Virus record (IMG/VR): IMGVR_UViG_3300021962_000234 | Coordinates: 1 to 40,894 of that record | Source: a virus | Direction: 5' to 3' (one strand) | Length of the DNA stretch: 40,894 nucleotides | In this document: in pieces, positions 24,305-31,147 of the stretch | How the letters are laid out: each line of letters begins with the position of its first letter | How positions within the stretch are numbered: the first letter of the stretch is position 1 | The notes under the pieces: generated by a model | Databases searched by the model: none | Told to the model about the DNA's origin: nothing | The model's input: the letters and a program-made list of their open reading frames with translations, nothing else | Made by a program: the position numbers and the translations under genes

Positions 24305-24778
24305 CTATTTAAGCGGCAGCAAGAATCGCTGTGATTCCCACATGATTCCAATCGCAGAATATCCAATGATGTCCATCAATGTGTCCTCAATTGATTCGTT
24401 TTGAGGAATTCCTTCTTGATCCCAGAGATTCTCGAGGCGAGCGACTTTGTCGTGGGTACGAATACAAAGGCCTTGGCGTCCAAAGCGACGAATATTCTCG
24501 GATCCGTAGTCTCGTTGTTTGCTGATCAGGATTTTGGTTAAACGTTTAACCGAGAAATCAAATTGTTTTTTAATTGCGAGCTCCCAGGCATCTGCTCCAA
24601 CAACTGACCAGCGAGCAATCATTCTTTCCGACCCGGACGGTGTGTGAAAAAATTCGTCAACCATCTCATCAAAATCAGTACGCAACTGAACTAGGTCAGT
24701 GCGGGGTTTAAACCTCACTTCTGAATTGATTAGTTGTACAGCAGCCTCAGCTGCATCGTTCCATGAGCTGTATTCCAT
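24305..24778 (-). CDS. Nucleotide modification associated domain 1 protein (Nmad1, DUF1599)
   Basis: The C-terminal ~95 residues carry the family signature: LISKQRDYGSENIRRFG, then RTHDKVARLENL and NESIEDTLMDIIGYSAIG. The preceding helical part is phage-specific. The family is found next to phage DNA-base-modification genes and is thought to act on nucleotides; the exact reaction is not known to me. ATG 24778 is nine bases after a possible -10 (GATAAA); a longer start at 24802 lies inside repeat B. 157 or 165 residues. Confidence 0.75.
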   Translation of the reverse strand: MEYSSWNDAAEAAVQLINSEVRFKPRTDLVQLRTDFDEMVDEFFHTPSGSERMIARWSVVGADAWELAIKKQFDFSVKRLTKILISKQRDYGSENIRRFGRQGLCIRTHDKVARLENLWDQEGIPQNESIEDTLMDIIGYSAIGIMWESQRFLLPLK

Positions 24779-24798
24779 ATATGACTTTTTATCACACG

Positions 24799-24847
24799 TC
24801 ATCCGCCGCCGTCAAAAAAAGACACTATCTGCGGCGGGGCTCCGAAG
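24799..24847 (+). repeat. Repeat element B
   Basis: TCATCCGCCGCCGTCAA (24799-24815) to CGGGGCT (24835-24841). CCGCCG and CGGCGG form a 6-bp stem around an A-rich loop. It lies in the gap between the Nmad1 gene and the next minus-strand gene. On the minus strand it offers TTGACG as a possible -35. Confidence 0.75.
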
Positions 24848-24853
24848 GGGGAA

Positions 24854-25087
24854 TTACCAGTAGCGCCAGCTCCGCCCCCAACGAGGAGAAGTTGAGCGCA
24901 GATACTTGGCTGTGCCAGGAAGCTTATTTTCAATGAGCTCCGGCAGAACAATATGAATCAAGATGTCAATCGAGCGAACAAAACGACAAGGTGATCCAAG
25001 GGTGAAGCGACTCTTCGCCGGCTGTTCAGCTGCGCACAGGCGATCAAATGTCTCGCGCATGCCCATATGTGGGCTAAGCACACTCAT
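24854..25087 (-). CDS. Hypothetical basic protein (77 aa)
   Basis: The start ATG overlaps the stop of a tiny upstream frame (ATGA), suggesting coupling. The protein is basic, with one mildly hydrophobic helix (IDILIHIVLPELI) and an Arg/Trp-rich C-terminus (RWGRSWRYW). No family recognised. Moderately supported by position in the operon. Confidence 0.5.
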   Translation of the reverse strand: MSVLSPHMGMRETFDRLCAAEQPAKSRFTLGSPCRFVRSIDILIHIVLPELIENKLPGTAKYLRSTSPRWGRSWRYW

Positions 25088-25143
25088 CGCGACCCAAGAA
25101 CTCCTCCGAGAAAGATTATGAAGGCAAGTGTTGTAATTGTCAT
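25084..25143 (-). CDS. Membrane microprotein 1 (19 aa)
   Basis: ATG 25143 to TGA 25084-25086 encodes MTITTLAFIIFLGGVLGSR, a single hydrophobic helix. It starts just after the upstream stop and its own stop overlaps the next ATG. Three similar peptides with the same arrangement occur elsewhere in this window, which is the main support. The ribosome site is weak (GAAAG). Confidence 0.5.
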   Translation of the reverse strand: MTITTLAFIIFLGGVLGSR

Positions 25144-25144
25144 G

Positions 25145-25399
25145 TTAGTTACTTTCTACTGCGTCGTCGGCAATGATCTGGCGAATCATGATGTAAGGAA
25201 ATGACACCCAGTCCGCATCTCGAGTGTCAATTTTAAAAGGATGACGCATGCGTGGGTTGCGGAAAACGCCGTGCGTCAGGTCTTGTATGTCAAGAGACTT
25301 ACCGCTAAATAAAGCACGAAAGTTCTCGCCACTTTTCATCGTGACGAGAACTTCGCGTCCTACGAGCTTTTCAACTTCGGTGCGTGTCAGGTTTTTCAC
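25145..25399 (-). CDS. Hypothetical protein with small beta-barrel-like core
   Basis: GTG 25399 overlaps the upstream stop (GTGA); an ATG at 25420 would add seven residues. EVLVTMKSGENFRALFSGKS looks like the strands of an Sm-like or SH3-like small barrel, and the C-terminus is mixed. Function unknown. Confidence 0.55.
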   Translation of the reverse strand: MKNLTRTEVEKLVGREVLVTMKSGENFRALFSGKSLDIQDLTHGVFRNPRMRHPFKIDTRDADWVSFPYIMIRQIIADDAVESN

Positions 25400-25938
25400 G
25401 CCTGGCCTGCGGACCAACATTCAACAAGCTGCGTGGTGCTAAGAGCTTTAGCGAGTTTCCCCCATTCAAGGTCAACCCATTTGAGCTGCACGCCCTGGTA
25501 ACGCATTTGGCCAGCAGCGAAATACCAGCGGAAGATGTCTGTATCTTCACCGCGCCACTCAATCCATGATTCGTCTTTAACCCAAGGCGAGATGGCGCAG
25601 AAGAAAAGGTCTTCCTGTCCCTGCTTGTTGTTGTAAACGAGGTCAATCAGATTGCCCTCGTCGTCATAAGTTGGATCAAACCCGAGCTCAACCAACATTT
25701 GGTGAAATGTTGCAATAGTCTCTGGATAGTTCGCATCCATCCAGGAGAACCAACGCGCAGGATGGTGATCCATACCCTCAGGCCGAGGATCGTCAGAGCT
25801 GATGTCATTGCCCCAGCCGCCACCGCGCTTCAGATGGTCGTAATCGTTAAGCTTGCACATCGCCCTGTAGCAAGATGCAAAGTCTTCTTTCTTGATGAAG
25901 AATTCTGATCCTTCGGTACGAACGTAGTAACCCATCAC
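25396..25938 (-). CDS. Conserved-type actinophage protein (180 aa)
   Basis: Starts MMGYYVRTEGSEFFIKKED, a beginning shared by many actinophage early proteins of unknown function. Rich in Trp and acidic residues (ARWFSWMDANYPET, DESWIEWRGEDTD, FRWYFAAGQMRYQG). No metal or nucleotide motif. The ATG overlaps the previous stop (GTGATG). Confidence 0.65.
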   Translation of the reverse strand: MMGYYVRTEGSEFFIKKEDFASCYRAMCKLNDYDHLKRGGGWGNDISSDDPRPEGMDHHPARWFSWMDANYPETIATFHQMLVELGFDPTYDDEGNLIDLVYNNKQGQEDLFFCAISPWVKDESWIEWRGEDTDIFRWYFAAGQMRYQGVQLKWVDLEWGKLAKALSTTQLVECWSAGQA

Positions 25939-26246
25939 TTCACCCCAGCAGTCTGCTTGATGCGCGACTCAGCAAATTCCTTGTGCTCCTGCATGACGCA
26001 GTCAACAATCTGAGTGTTGGCCTCGGCCATCTTGCCTGCGAAATCCCAAACTTCGCTGATGTCGTGGAAGGTGAAGGTGATAGATGAACCAGATGCATAC
26101 GATCCATCTTTTTCGCTATTCCACTTGATCTGAATGGTGTGGAACCAGGGCGTGCCCTTCTCCACCGTATCGCTTTCGTGGTAGTAGGTACGGAAACTTA
26201 CCTCTGGCTTATATACGTGAGCCGCACGGATATCTGTGGTTGACAC
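25935..26246 (-). CDS. Hypothetical protein (103 aa)
   Basis: First gene of a four-gene minus-strand operon. Strands such as VSFRTYYHESDT and SSITFTFHDISEVW suggest a beta-rich fold. The ORF opens at 26246, just after the CTAGGAGGC site (~26252-26260). Function unknown. Confidence 0.6.
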   Translation of the reverse strand: MSTTDIRAAHVYKPEVSFRTYYHESDTVEKGTPWFHTIQIKWNSEKDGSYASGSSITFTFHDISEVWDFAGKMAEANTQIVDCVMQEHKEFAESRIKQTAGVK

Positions 26247-26283
26247 TTTTGCCTCCTAGGCGTAGTGGTTAATAGGTGGCCTC

Positions 26284-26312
26284 AATATAGCCACTAACCG
26301 CATGACTGTCAA
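26284..26312 (-). promoter_or_regulatory. Sigma70-like promoter
   Basis: Minus strand TTGACA (26307-26312), 17-base spacer, TATATT (26284-26289). Nearly consensus. It drives the operon from 26246 to 24854, with a ~20-30-base leader containing AGGAGG. Confidence 0.8.
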
Positions 26313-26317
26313 CCTAT

Positions 26318-26788
26318 CTAGCTATTTTTTTCTGCTTCCCGGTCAGCTTTTGGATCGCGAACCTCATAGAGGCCACGCTTGATTTTACGAAAGAGATCTG
26401 GCCTGTCCGCGATCAGTTTGAGGGCCGTCGGATAAGAAATTTCTCCGAGCTCCGCGATCTCAGCAGCTGTCACCTGGGCAAAAACATTTTCTTGACACCA
26501 AGAGTAGATAGTCCCGTACTTGTCAGAACGACGAACTTTCTTATCTGGCTCTACCTGGACAAATCCAAAGATGTCTGCCGCAACTTTGGCATCAATCGAG
26601 TAATAAGAGACAAGCTCCTTGACGGAAAGAGAAGGATTTGTAATTGCACACATACGTGCGCGATCGCGCTCAGCGATTCTTTCTTTAACATCTTTGGGAA
26701 TGGAAAATACACTCCCGTACTGTTTTGATGCTTTTGCCCAATCCTCTTTGCCGAGTGCGCACGCTTCTTCGTAAGTAAAATAACTCAT
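26318..26788 (-). CDS. Possible helix-turn-helix protein (156 aa)
   Basis: I chose ATG 26788 (MSYFTYEEACALGKED) because a TAGAAT -10 box ends exactly seven bases before it, fitting a leaderless message; a start at 26809 has no ribosome site either. The C-terminal region (VTAAEIAELGEISYPTALKL, then IADRPDLFRKIKRGLYEVRD) resembles a winged or simple HTH. Likely a regulator. Confidence 0.6.
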   Translation of the reverse strand: MSYFTYEEACALGKEDWAKASKQYGSVFSIPKDVKERIAERDRARMCAITNPSLSVKELVSYYSIDAKVAADIFGFVQVEPDKKVRRSDKYGTIYSWCQENVFAQVTAAEIAELGEISYPTALKLIADRPDLFRKIKRGLYEVRDPKADREAEKNS

Positions 26789-26795
26789 TGTTGGA

Positions 26796-26801
26796 ATTCT
26801 A
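26796..26801 (-). promoter_or_regulatory. -10 box of a leaderless gene
   Basis: Minus strand TAGAAT, seven bases before ATG 26788. The -35 position holds TTCTCG with a 17-base spacer, which is weak. Confidence 0.5.
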
Positions 26802-26836
26802 TCAATCATCTGCTCGAGCGAGAAAGTCTTTGCAAG

Positions 26837-27004
26837 CTACAGACCTTCCTTCATGTCAATAACTTTTGCGCCCATTCCGACAAGTGTCTTGGCACAACTA
26901 AAGCAAAACCAACCTTCCCCAGAGAGGGTCATGTCGGGAGTAAAAAAAACCCTGTAGAAGCCTTCGCCGCTACAGGGGGTACCGAGACCTTGGCAGTCAG
27001 TCAT
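26837..27004 (-). CDS. Small Cys-rich protein, probably zinc-binding (55 aa)
   Basis: Starts MTDCQGLGTPCSGEGFY and contains WFCFSC, giving a CxnC...CxxC arrangement. Two in-frame ATGs lie just upstream (27007, 27010). It overlaps the end of the next-described paralogue by eight bases. The two proteins share CQG, a second Cys and a late CxxC, so they arose by duplication. Function unknown. Confidence 0.6.
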   Translation of the reverse strand: MTDCQGLGTPCSGEGFYRVFFTPDMTLSGEGWFCFSCAKTLVGMGAKVIDMKEGL

Positions 27005-27167
27005 CATCATTGCCCTTTACTCCAAAAATTTCAGCACCAGAGTTCTTGAGAATCTGGATGCAGTTGGAACAAAGCCAGCAGCACCCGGCGTCCGAAAGAT
27101 CAGGCATGAGGTAGGAAGCGTAAACAACTTCATCGCTACATGGCCCGTAAAAACCTTGGCACTCCAT
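26997..27167 (-). CDS. Small Cys-rich protein, paralogue (56 aa)
   Basis: Starts MECQGFYGPCSDEVVYASYL and continues with CCWLCSNC, again a likely zinc site. The ATG overlaps the upstream stop (TGATG). Ends GNDDD before TGA 26997-26999. Tandem paralogue of the 26837-27004 protein. Confidence 0.6.
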   Translation of the reverse strand: MECQGFYGPCSDEVVYASYLMPDLSDAGCCWLCSNCIQILKNSGAEIFGVKGNDDD

Positions 27168-27370
27168 CAGATACCCACCGCCTCGAGAAACTTACTGCGA
27201 TCAAAACGTGGATTGTCACGCTTCATTGCGTCGCACATGCATTCAACAGCGATTTGAAAAGCTGTGCGTTGGTCGCTCTCGCCATCTCCCTTTGATGCGA
27301 TGCAACCATCCAGGTTGCGAAGAGTGATTGCCAGCTCCTCCGCCAAACGTTTGTAGTCCTTACGGGTCAT
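27167..27370 (-). CDS. Conserved-type small actinophage protein (67 aa)
   Basis: MTRKDYKRLAEELAITLRNL and the C-terminal DNPRFDRSKFLEAVG form a pattern found in many actinophage early regions, with unknown role. A strong ribosome site (AAGGAGGAATA) precedes ATG 27370. Entirely helical by eye. First gene of a three-gene operon. Confidence 0.7.
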   Translation of the reverse strand: MTRKDYKRLAEELAITLRNLDGCIASKGDGESDQRTAFQIAVECMCDAMKRDNPRFDRSKFLEAVGI

Positions 27371-27395
27371 TATTCCTCCTTGATTAGGTATGCGT

Positions 27396-27424
27396 ATTCT
27401 AAACAGCCATCAAGAAAAAAGCAA
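27396..27424 (-). promoter_or_regulatory. Sigma70-like promoter
   Basis: Minus strand TTGCTT (27419-27424), 17-base spacer, TAGAAT (27396-27401). It precedes ATG 27370 by 25 bases with an AGGAGG site between. Confidence 0.65.
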
Positions 27425-27491
27425 CTACCTAAAAGGCTAAATTACTTCGAGTGGCCATGGCCGGGCAAACAAAAAAGAATCCGCCGGCAGC

Positions 27492-27539
27492 TCATCCGCC
27501 ACCGTCATAAAAAAGACGCATCTCAGCGGGGCTTCGGAC
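27492..27539 (+). repeat. Repeat element C
   Basis: TCATCCGCCACCGTCA (27492-27507) to CGGGGCTTCGGA (27527-27538). It lies in a 233-base gene-free gap between divergent genes. Upstream is GGCCGGGCAAACAAAAAAG (27459-27477), a module seen before other copies; downstream an inverted TAGCCCCGTTA (27573-27583) can pair with the CGGGGCT arm. Confidence 0.8.
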
Positions 27540-27603
27540 GCACAGCTGCAGCTATACGCGATGTATGCCTGGTAGCCCCGTTAGCTGTAGTAAAGTCCTA
27601 CTC

Positions 27604-27981
27604 ATGAACATTACAAAAAGATGGGACAACAAAGTCCGAGCCCTCGAGGAGTACGTAAAGCTAAATGGAACAGCTCTCGTGCCGGCAACTGCAAAGATTG
27701 AAGTTGACGGGACTGTTGTGAGCTTGGGGCCATGGGTTTGCGCTACTCGAGCTGCCTACCACAGGGGCGATCTTATGCCTCACAGAATTACTCAGCTTGA
27801 ATCTTTTCCTGGATGGAACTGGGGCCCGCTTAAGCCGGGAAGAAAAGTTTCTCCGAAGCGCGATCAGGAAATTGTTCAGGCGCGCGAATCAGGATTGAAG
27901 CTTGAACAGATTGCTGAACAACATAATCTGTCGCGCCAGAGAGTTCATCAGATCGTGAAGAGGTCAAAAATAAATGCCTAG
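27604..27981 (+). CDS. Helicase-associated domain plus helix-turn-helix protein
   Basis: 125 residues from ATG 27604. Residues ~5-72 (WDNKVRALEEYVKLNGTALV ... SLGPWVCATRAAYHRGDLM) fit the helicase-associated (HA) domain, a small three-helix DNA-binding unit found in actinobacterial helicases. Residues ~83-122 (RDQEIVQARESGLKLEQIAE, then QHNLSRQRVHQIVKR) form a sigma-region-4-like HTH. The combination suggests a small DNA-binding protein. It overlaps the next gene by eight bases. Confidence 0.75.
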   Translation: MNITKRWDNKVRALEEYVKLNGTALVPATAKIEVDGTVVSLGPWVCATRAAYHRGDLMPHRITQLESFPGWNWGPLKPGRKVSPKRDQEIVQARESGLKLEQIAEQHNLSRQRVHQIVKRSKINA

Positions 27982-28228
27982 AGAGTTCAGCCGAAGCAAT
28001 TGGCCACAGGAAGAAGAAACTGACGAGCAGCAAATAAGAACCTGGACAGCGTTTTTTACGTTCGTTTGGGGATCGTTGTTTTTAACAGCTTCACTTTGGC
28101 TGACATTTTGGGTTCTTGAATCAGAGGGCGTGATCAGCTGGATGATTCCGTGGTGGAAGTGCGGAATACTTTCGTACTGCTTCTTGATTATCTTTGGGAT
28201 GACGCGAATCGGTAAACGACAGCAATAA
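27974..28228 (+). CDS. Two-helix membrane protein (84 aa)
   Basis: An acidic N-terminus (QEEETDEQQ) is followed by two hydrophobic segments (TAFFTFVWGSLFLTASLWLT and WKCGILSYCFLIIFGM) and a basic tail (RIGKRQQ). Coupled to the upstream HTH gene. Role unknown; early membrane proteins of phages often act in exclusion. Confidence 0.6.
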   Translation: MPREFSRSNWPQEEETDEQQIRTWTAFFTFVWGSLFLTASLWLTFWVLESEGVISWMIPWWKCGILSYCFLIIFGMTRIGKRQQ

Positions 28229-28272
28229 AAAAAGCCAGCGCCTCGGTCAGAAAGGAAACCGAGACGCTGGCT
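28226..28272 (-). terminator. Rho-independent terminator for the 28.7 kb minus-strand gene
   Basis: AGCCAGCG-C-CTCGGT pairs with ACCGAG-A-CGCTGGCT, leaving an 11-base loop (CAGAAAGGAAA). On the minus strand it is followed by seven Ts (28227-28233). It sits between convergent genes and can also protect the plus-strand transcript end. Confidence 0.85.
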
Positions 28273-28337
28273 AGCGTCGTGCAGCAGGGCAAGGAGGTGG
28301 AGTCCCCGCGCACAGAGCGCCGTACCTAGTTTAATGA

Positions 28338-28748
28338 CTAGGCAACGGCGGTGACGGAAGTCGTCTGCGAGGCCTCCACAGCCTGCGCAACACGGATCTG
28401 CGAGTAATCGCTGTAATCCGTGCATGCTTCCGCAATGTCTGTCGGCAGAGACCCAAGCTTCACGGCCGCCTTGAACTTCTCTCCATCCACGACACTCTTG
28501 ATAAGTGTCTTGAAGAGGTTTGGCTTAACCATTTGCTTCAGCTTCTCAATGTCGTATGACGGACGACGTCCTTCAACGATAGAAACCTTGACGCCGTCAA
28601 CAACAACGGAAGTAGTCATTCCGTTTGCCATTGCGAGACGCATTGCGTTCTCTGCCTTTTTGAGAGCGTCTTCAGCTTCAGACTTTGCCTCGCGAGCTGC
28701 GAGATAGTCGGAAACCGCCTTGCTCATTTGTCCTGCGCTTGCTTTCAT
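28338..28748 (-). CDS. Coiled-coil protein (136 aa)
   Basis: The first ~45 residues are a long amphipathic helix (VSDYLAAREAKSEAEDALKK AENAM, broken here by a space), then a small beta unit (TSVVVDGVKVSIVEGRRPSY) and a helical tail with VVDGEKFKAAVKLG. Preceded by TAAGGAGGAATAAA. It has its own promoter, a ~120-base leader and a terminator, so it is a single-gene transcript, probably expressed strongly. Function unknown. Confidence 0.65.
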   Translation of the reverse strand: MKASAGQMSKAVSDYLAAREAKSEAEDALKKAENAMRLAMANGMTTSVVVDGVKVSIVEGRRPSYDIEKLKQMVKPNLFKTLIKSVVDGEKFKAAVKLGSLPTDIAEACTDYSDYSQIRVAQAVEASQTTSVTAVA

Positions 28749-28906
28749 TTTATTCCTCCTTAGTAAGTGATTTGAGTGTGGGATCGTCCAGTTCCGATCC
28801 CACGAATGTGGTTTTTGGTGCGGGATGAACTGGCACCCCTTAACTTAGTAGCACGACAACCTCCTATGTCATAGCTCAATTTACATGCGACTAAATAGAA
28901 AGTCAA
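28749..28906 (-). promoter_or_regulatory. Promoter and structured leader of the coiled-coil gene
   Basis: Minus strand TTGACT (28901-28906), 17-base spacer, TAAATT (28878-28883). The leader holds AGGAGG followed by a tiny frame (GTG CTA CTA AGT TAA) and then the hairpin GTGGGATCG/CGATCCCAC (28777-28803 region) before the real ribosome site. This layout could allow attenuation or translational control; that is inference. Confidence 0.6.
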
Positions 28907-28909
28907 CCC

Positions 28910-29161
28910 CTAAGAGATAATTTCCCAAGAATCTTCTTCAGGGACGAGGCCAAGGCTTGAACCGTCATCCCAAGTGACATGAACAGTGCCATGATCATCA
29001 ATGAGATTGATTGTTCCTTCTGCTCCCGGCAAGAGCTTCGTGAATTTATCAGTCGTTGAAGTAAGGCGAATGCGCCTCCCCACGAGAACTTTGTTGAGGC
29101 TTTCTTGAATGACATGAATTAACAGCGACATGTCATCGTTGAGGTTGTTGTTAGTAGACAT
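28910..29161 (-). CDS. DUF4314 protein
   Basis: I chose ATG 29161 (MSTNNNLNDDM), which sits exactly seven bases after a -10 box, so the message is leaderless; a frame open to 29206 is not needed. 83 residues. VGRRIRLTSTTDKF, then PGAEGTINLIDDHGTVHVTW and DDGSSLGLVPEEDSW match the DUF4314 small beta fold of phages and Gram-positive bacteria. Function unknown. Confidence 0.75.
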   Translation of the reverse strand: MSTNNNLNDDMSLLIHVIQESLNKVLVGRRIRLTSTTDKFTKLLPGAEGTINLIDDHGTVHVTWDDGSSLGLVPEEDSWEIIS

Positions 29162-29167
29162 AAGAAC

Positions 29168-29196
29168 ATCAAAGCAGCTTAAATAGAAAATGTCAA
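29168..29196 (-). promoter_or_regulatory. Sigma70-like promoter giving a leaderless message
   Basis: Minus strand TTGACA (29191-29196), 17-base spacer, TTTGAT (29168-29173), then seven bases to ATG 29161. Geometry is the same as at 31.95 and 39.08 kb. Confidence 0.7.
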
Positions 29197-29253
29197 CCCG
29201 TGTCAATAATAAATATTTAACTGCAGAGATCTGCCGGCCGGGAAAAAAAGAAG

Positions 29254-29303
29254 ATCATCCGCCACCGTAAAAAAAGAAGAACACCGCCAACGGGGCTCCG
29301 GAG
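29254..29303 (+). repeat. Repeat element D
   Basis: ATCATCCGCCACCGTAA (29254-29270) to CGGGGCTCCGGAG (29291-29303). A GCCGGCCGGGAAAAAAAGAA module stands just upstream. It lies between the DUF4314 promoter and a terminator. Confidence 0.8.
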
Positions 29304-29335
29304 TGCTTCTTCGTGTAGCTGCATAATCCTGGGCA

Positions 29336-29378
29336 ACAAAAAAGGGGCGTCCGACGGAACTGATCCGCCAGACGCCCC
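29336..29378 (-). terminator. Rho-independent terminator
   Basis: GGGGCGTC (29344-29351) pairs with GACGCCCC (29371-29378); on the minus strand a run of Ts follows (29338-29343). It ends the 29394-29828 transcript. A T7 tract on the plus side (29389-29395) may make it bidirectional. Confidence 0.85.
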
Positions 29379-29393
29379 TTTGGGGTGGTTTTT

Positions 29394-29828
29394 TTATGCG
29401 CAGAGACTGTGAGCGAGATCGCTCATTTGGTTCGCGAGTGCGCCACGGCCTTCGCCTTCATCGGTGAAATGCGAGCCATCAGCGAAATGGATCACAGAAG
29501 CCGACGTTTGGCGGGTGAAGACTGTAATCAGCGTCACGCGACAACGTTCAGGGTGTTCGCTCGGTGGCGTAGAAGGCTCATCTTCGCCTTCCTGGATCGG
29601 AGAAGCCCATCCCGACGTCAATGCGCCTACAGCCGCGTAGCCGTTCTTCACGGCGGGCGATTCATGCGCTTGCTCAATGGCGTGGTAAATGTCCATAGCC
29701 GAGCTGAGAACGGAGATGCCTTCATCATCAACCCCGAAAATGATTGCCTCGGGCAGTTTCTTTTCAGGATCAAGCGTTGCTTGCCCGAAGTGGTCAGAGG
29801 CCTTGAGGGCCAAGTCCAATGTTTTCAT
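29394..29828 (-). CDS. Hypothetical protein (144 aa)
   Basis: A single-gene transcript with clear promoter, ribosome site (AAGGAAGGAATAAT) and terminator. Soluble, acidic; a helical N-terminus (MKTLDLALKASDHFGQ) and a middle with IIFGVDDEGISVLSSA. No signature recognised. The isolated, well-signalled gene suggests strong early expression. Confidence 0.65.
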   Translation of the reverse strand: MKTLDLALKASDHFGQATLDPEKKLPEAIIFGVDDEGISVLSSAMDIYHAIEQAHESPAVKNGYAAVGALTSGWASPIQEGEDEPSTPPSEHPERCRVTLITVFTRQTSASVIHFADGSHFTDEGEGRGALANQMSDLAHSLCA

Positions 29829-29858
29829 ATTATTCCTTCCTTGTTGTGAACAGGGTAG

Positions 29859-29887
29859 ATGATAGCGACCAAAAAATGCTTTGTCAA
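29859..29887 (-). promoter_or_regulatory. Sigma70-like promoter (minus)
   Basis: Minus strand TTGACA (29882-29887), 17-base spacer, TATCAT (29859-29864). Strong match. It drives the 29394-29828 gene and is arranged back-to-back with a plus-strand promoter. Confidence 0.8.
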
Positions 29888-29891
29888 ACTA

Positions 29892-29920
29892 TTGCATTTC
29901 TTTTTTATTAGTCATATACT
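29892..29920 (+). promoter_or_regulatory. Sigma70-like promoter (plus)
   Basis: TTGCAT (29892-29897), 17-base spacer, TATACT (29915-29920). It drives the two genes at 29947-30743. Its -35 lies four bases from the -35 of the divergent promoter, so both could share a regulator. Confidence 0.75.
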
Positions 29921-29946
29921 GAGACTCCCAACAGAAAGGAACAAAA

Positions 29947-30480
29947 ATGGGATTGGACAATATGCCACACGAGTACCCGTGCAAGACACAGGGTACGGCG
30001 ATCATGGAACAACGTGTAAGCCAAAAGACTGGCGAAGCATTGCTTGACGAAGACGGTCAGCCAATGATGACGATCAAGTGCGAAGAAACACAAGAAGCTG
30101 GCGGTTGCCCGTATCAAAACGCTTTCGCCAAGTCCGGGATTACTGAGGGTCGCGTTTATGGGATGTTTGGTACGGACTGCTGGTATCGCGGTAAATACGG
30201 CAACGCGATCTTGGCCGAGGCCTCGCACAACAGCATGGATGACGAGTTCACCTTCTACGGCGATAATGATGATGCAAGCCACAAGTCAGCCGAGTCCTGT
30301 ACCCAGCTGGCCGACTTCATCAAGGTCGTTACGGCCTCTTATGAAAATGAAGACATTGCCGCAGATGCCGACAAAGAGTTTGCCGAAGATAAGGCCGACG
30401 TCCTGAATGGCCTCCGCTACGCTGAGTGGTATCTCCGCTGGGCGGCAGCTGAGTGTGGCGGATTGGATTGCTGGTACTAA
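29947..30480 (+). CDS. Conserved-type actinophage protein, Cys-rich (177 aa)
   Basis: MGLDNMPHEYPCKTQGTAI, then KCEETQEAGGCPY, GMFGTDCWYRGKYGN and LDCWY form a pattern I associate with actinophage early regions. Conserved Cys residues could bind metal. A good ribosome site (AGAAAGGAAC) precedes the ATG. The stop overlaps the next ATG (TAATG). Function unknown. Confidence 0.7.
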   Translation: MGLDNMPHEYPCKTQGTAIMEQRVSQKTGEALLDEDGQPMMTIKCEETQEAGGCPYQNAFAKSGITEGRVYGMFGTDCWYRGKYGNAILAEASHNSMDDEFTFYGDNDDASHKSAESCTQLADFIKVVTASYENEDIAADADKEFAEDKADVLNGLRYAEWYLRWAAAECGGLDCWY

Positions 30481-30743
30481 TGGAAATGAAGTTTTACTCC
30501 GACGATCAAGAAAAAGAAGTGATTGAGGTCGCTGAACTTATTCTTGAAGGATATTTTGGACTTGGAACCACCGGCGCGGATGCCATCGTGGACTGTCTTC
30601 GCGATCTCGTGAGCGGTCAGATGAATGTCTCGGAGTGGGAAACAGACGACGACACGGTTTTCCGTGCTGTCGCGATGATCGGGATGAAGCTGCAAGAGGA
30701 AAACAAGCTGCATCAAATGATCGTCCCCCTCCCGGTCGTATAA
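30480..30743 (+). CDS. Hypothetical acidic protein (87 aa)
   Basis: I chose ATG 30480, overlapping the previous stop, over an upstream GTG frame at 30453. Mostly helical (DDQEKEVIEVAELILEGYFG, then TGADAIVDCLRDLVSG). Coupled to the upstream gene; followed at once by repeat E. Function unknown. Confidence 0.6.
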   Translation: MEMKFYSDDQEKEVIEVAELILEGYFGLGTTGADAIVDCLRDLVSGQMNVSEWETDDDTVFRAVAMIGMKLQEENKLHQMIVPLPVV

Positions 30744-30749
30744 AAAAGG

Positions 30750-30833
30750 ATCATCCACCACCGTAAAGGAGGTGGAAGTCCTTAGCCCCGTTGCCCGCTG
30801 TCCTGCTGCTTTATGGCCAGCGGGGCTTCGGAG
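30750..30833 (+). repeat. Repeat element E (long copy)
   Basis: ATCATCCACCACCGTAAA (30750-30767) to CGGGGCTTCGGAG (30821-30833). CCACC can pair with GGTGG nearby. An inner inverted arm AGCCCCGTTG (30784-30793) pairs with CAGCGGGGCT (30818-30827), a 10-bp stem with one wobble pair. It lies just after the 30480-30743 gene and may also end its transcript. Another CGGGACT stands at 30898. Confidence 0.8.
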
Positions 30834-30923
30834 GTTGGGCCTGAGTTTTTAGACTTAGCTAACCCAGGGCGATTCTCTCGGTGAGGGGTAGACTTGGCGG
30901 GACTCTAGCGCTAGACTGTCGCA

Positions 30924-31118
30924 ATGGCGTTGTTTGCGTGCAAAGTGTGCGGCATTGAGCTGAATAAAGATACGCCAGGCATCAGCCGGCATGTAAAGGG
31001 TTGGCAAAAGTACGGCTCCACAACCGTGGCCTACACTGAAGAACTCTTTGAGTATGCGCACACTGTATGTCTGAGCATGCGAAAAAGCCCTAGCACCCAA
31101 GCTGAGAGCTTGTTTTAG
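30924..31118 (+). CDS. Small zinc-finger-like protein (64 aa)
   Basis: CKVCGIELNKDTPGISRHVK gives CxxC plus a later His; VCLSM adds another Cys. A TAGACT box ends six bases before the ATG, so a leaderless start is possible, with no good -35. The end of the gene lies inside a strong hairpin. Function unknown; nucleic-acid binding is possible. Confidence 0.55.
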   Translation: MALFACKVCGIELNKDTPGISRHVKGWQKYGSTTVAYTEELFEYAHTVCLSMRKSPSTQAESLF

Positions 31119-31130
31119 GCGCTAGGGCTT
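31082..31130. terminator. Terminator hairpin at the end of two convergent genes
   Basis: AAGCCCTAGC pairs with GCTAGGGCTT, with an inner CAAGC/GCTTG stem. On the minus strand it is followed by five Ts, ending the 31.9-31.15 kb transcript; it includes the last codons of the plus-strand gene. Confidence 0.75.
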
Positions 31131-31147
31131 AATCGGTTGTTTGACTG

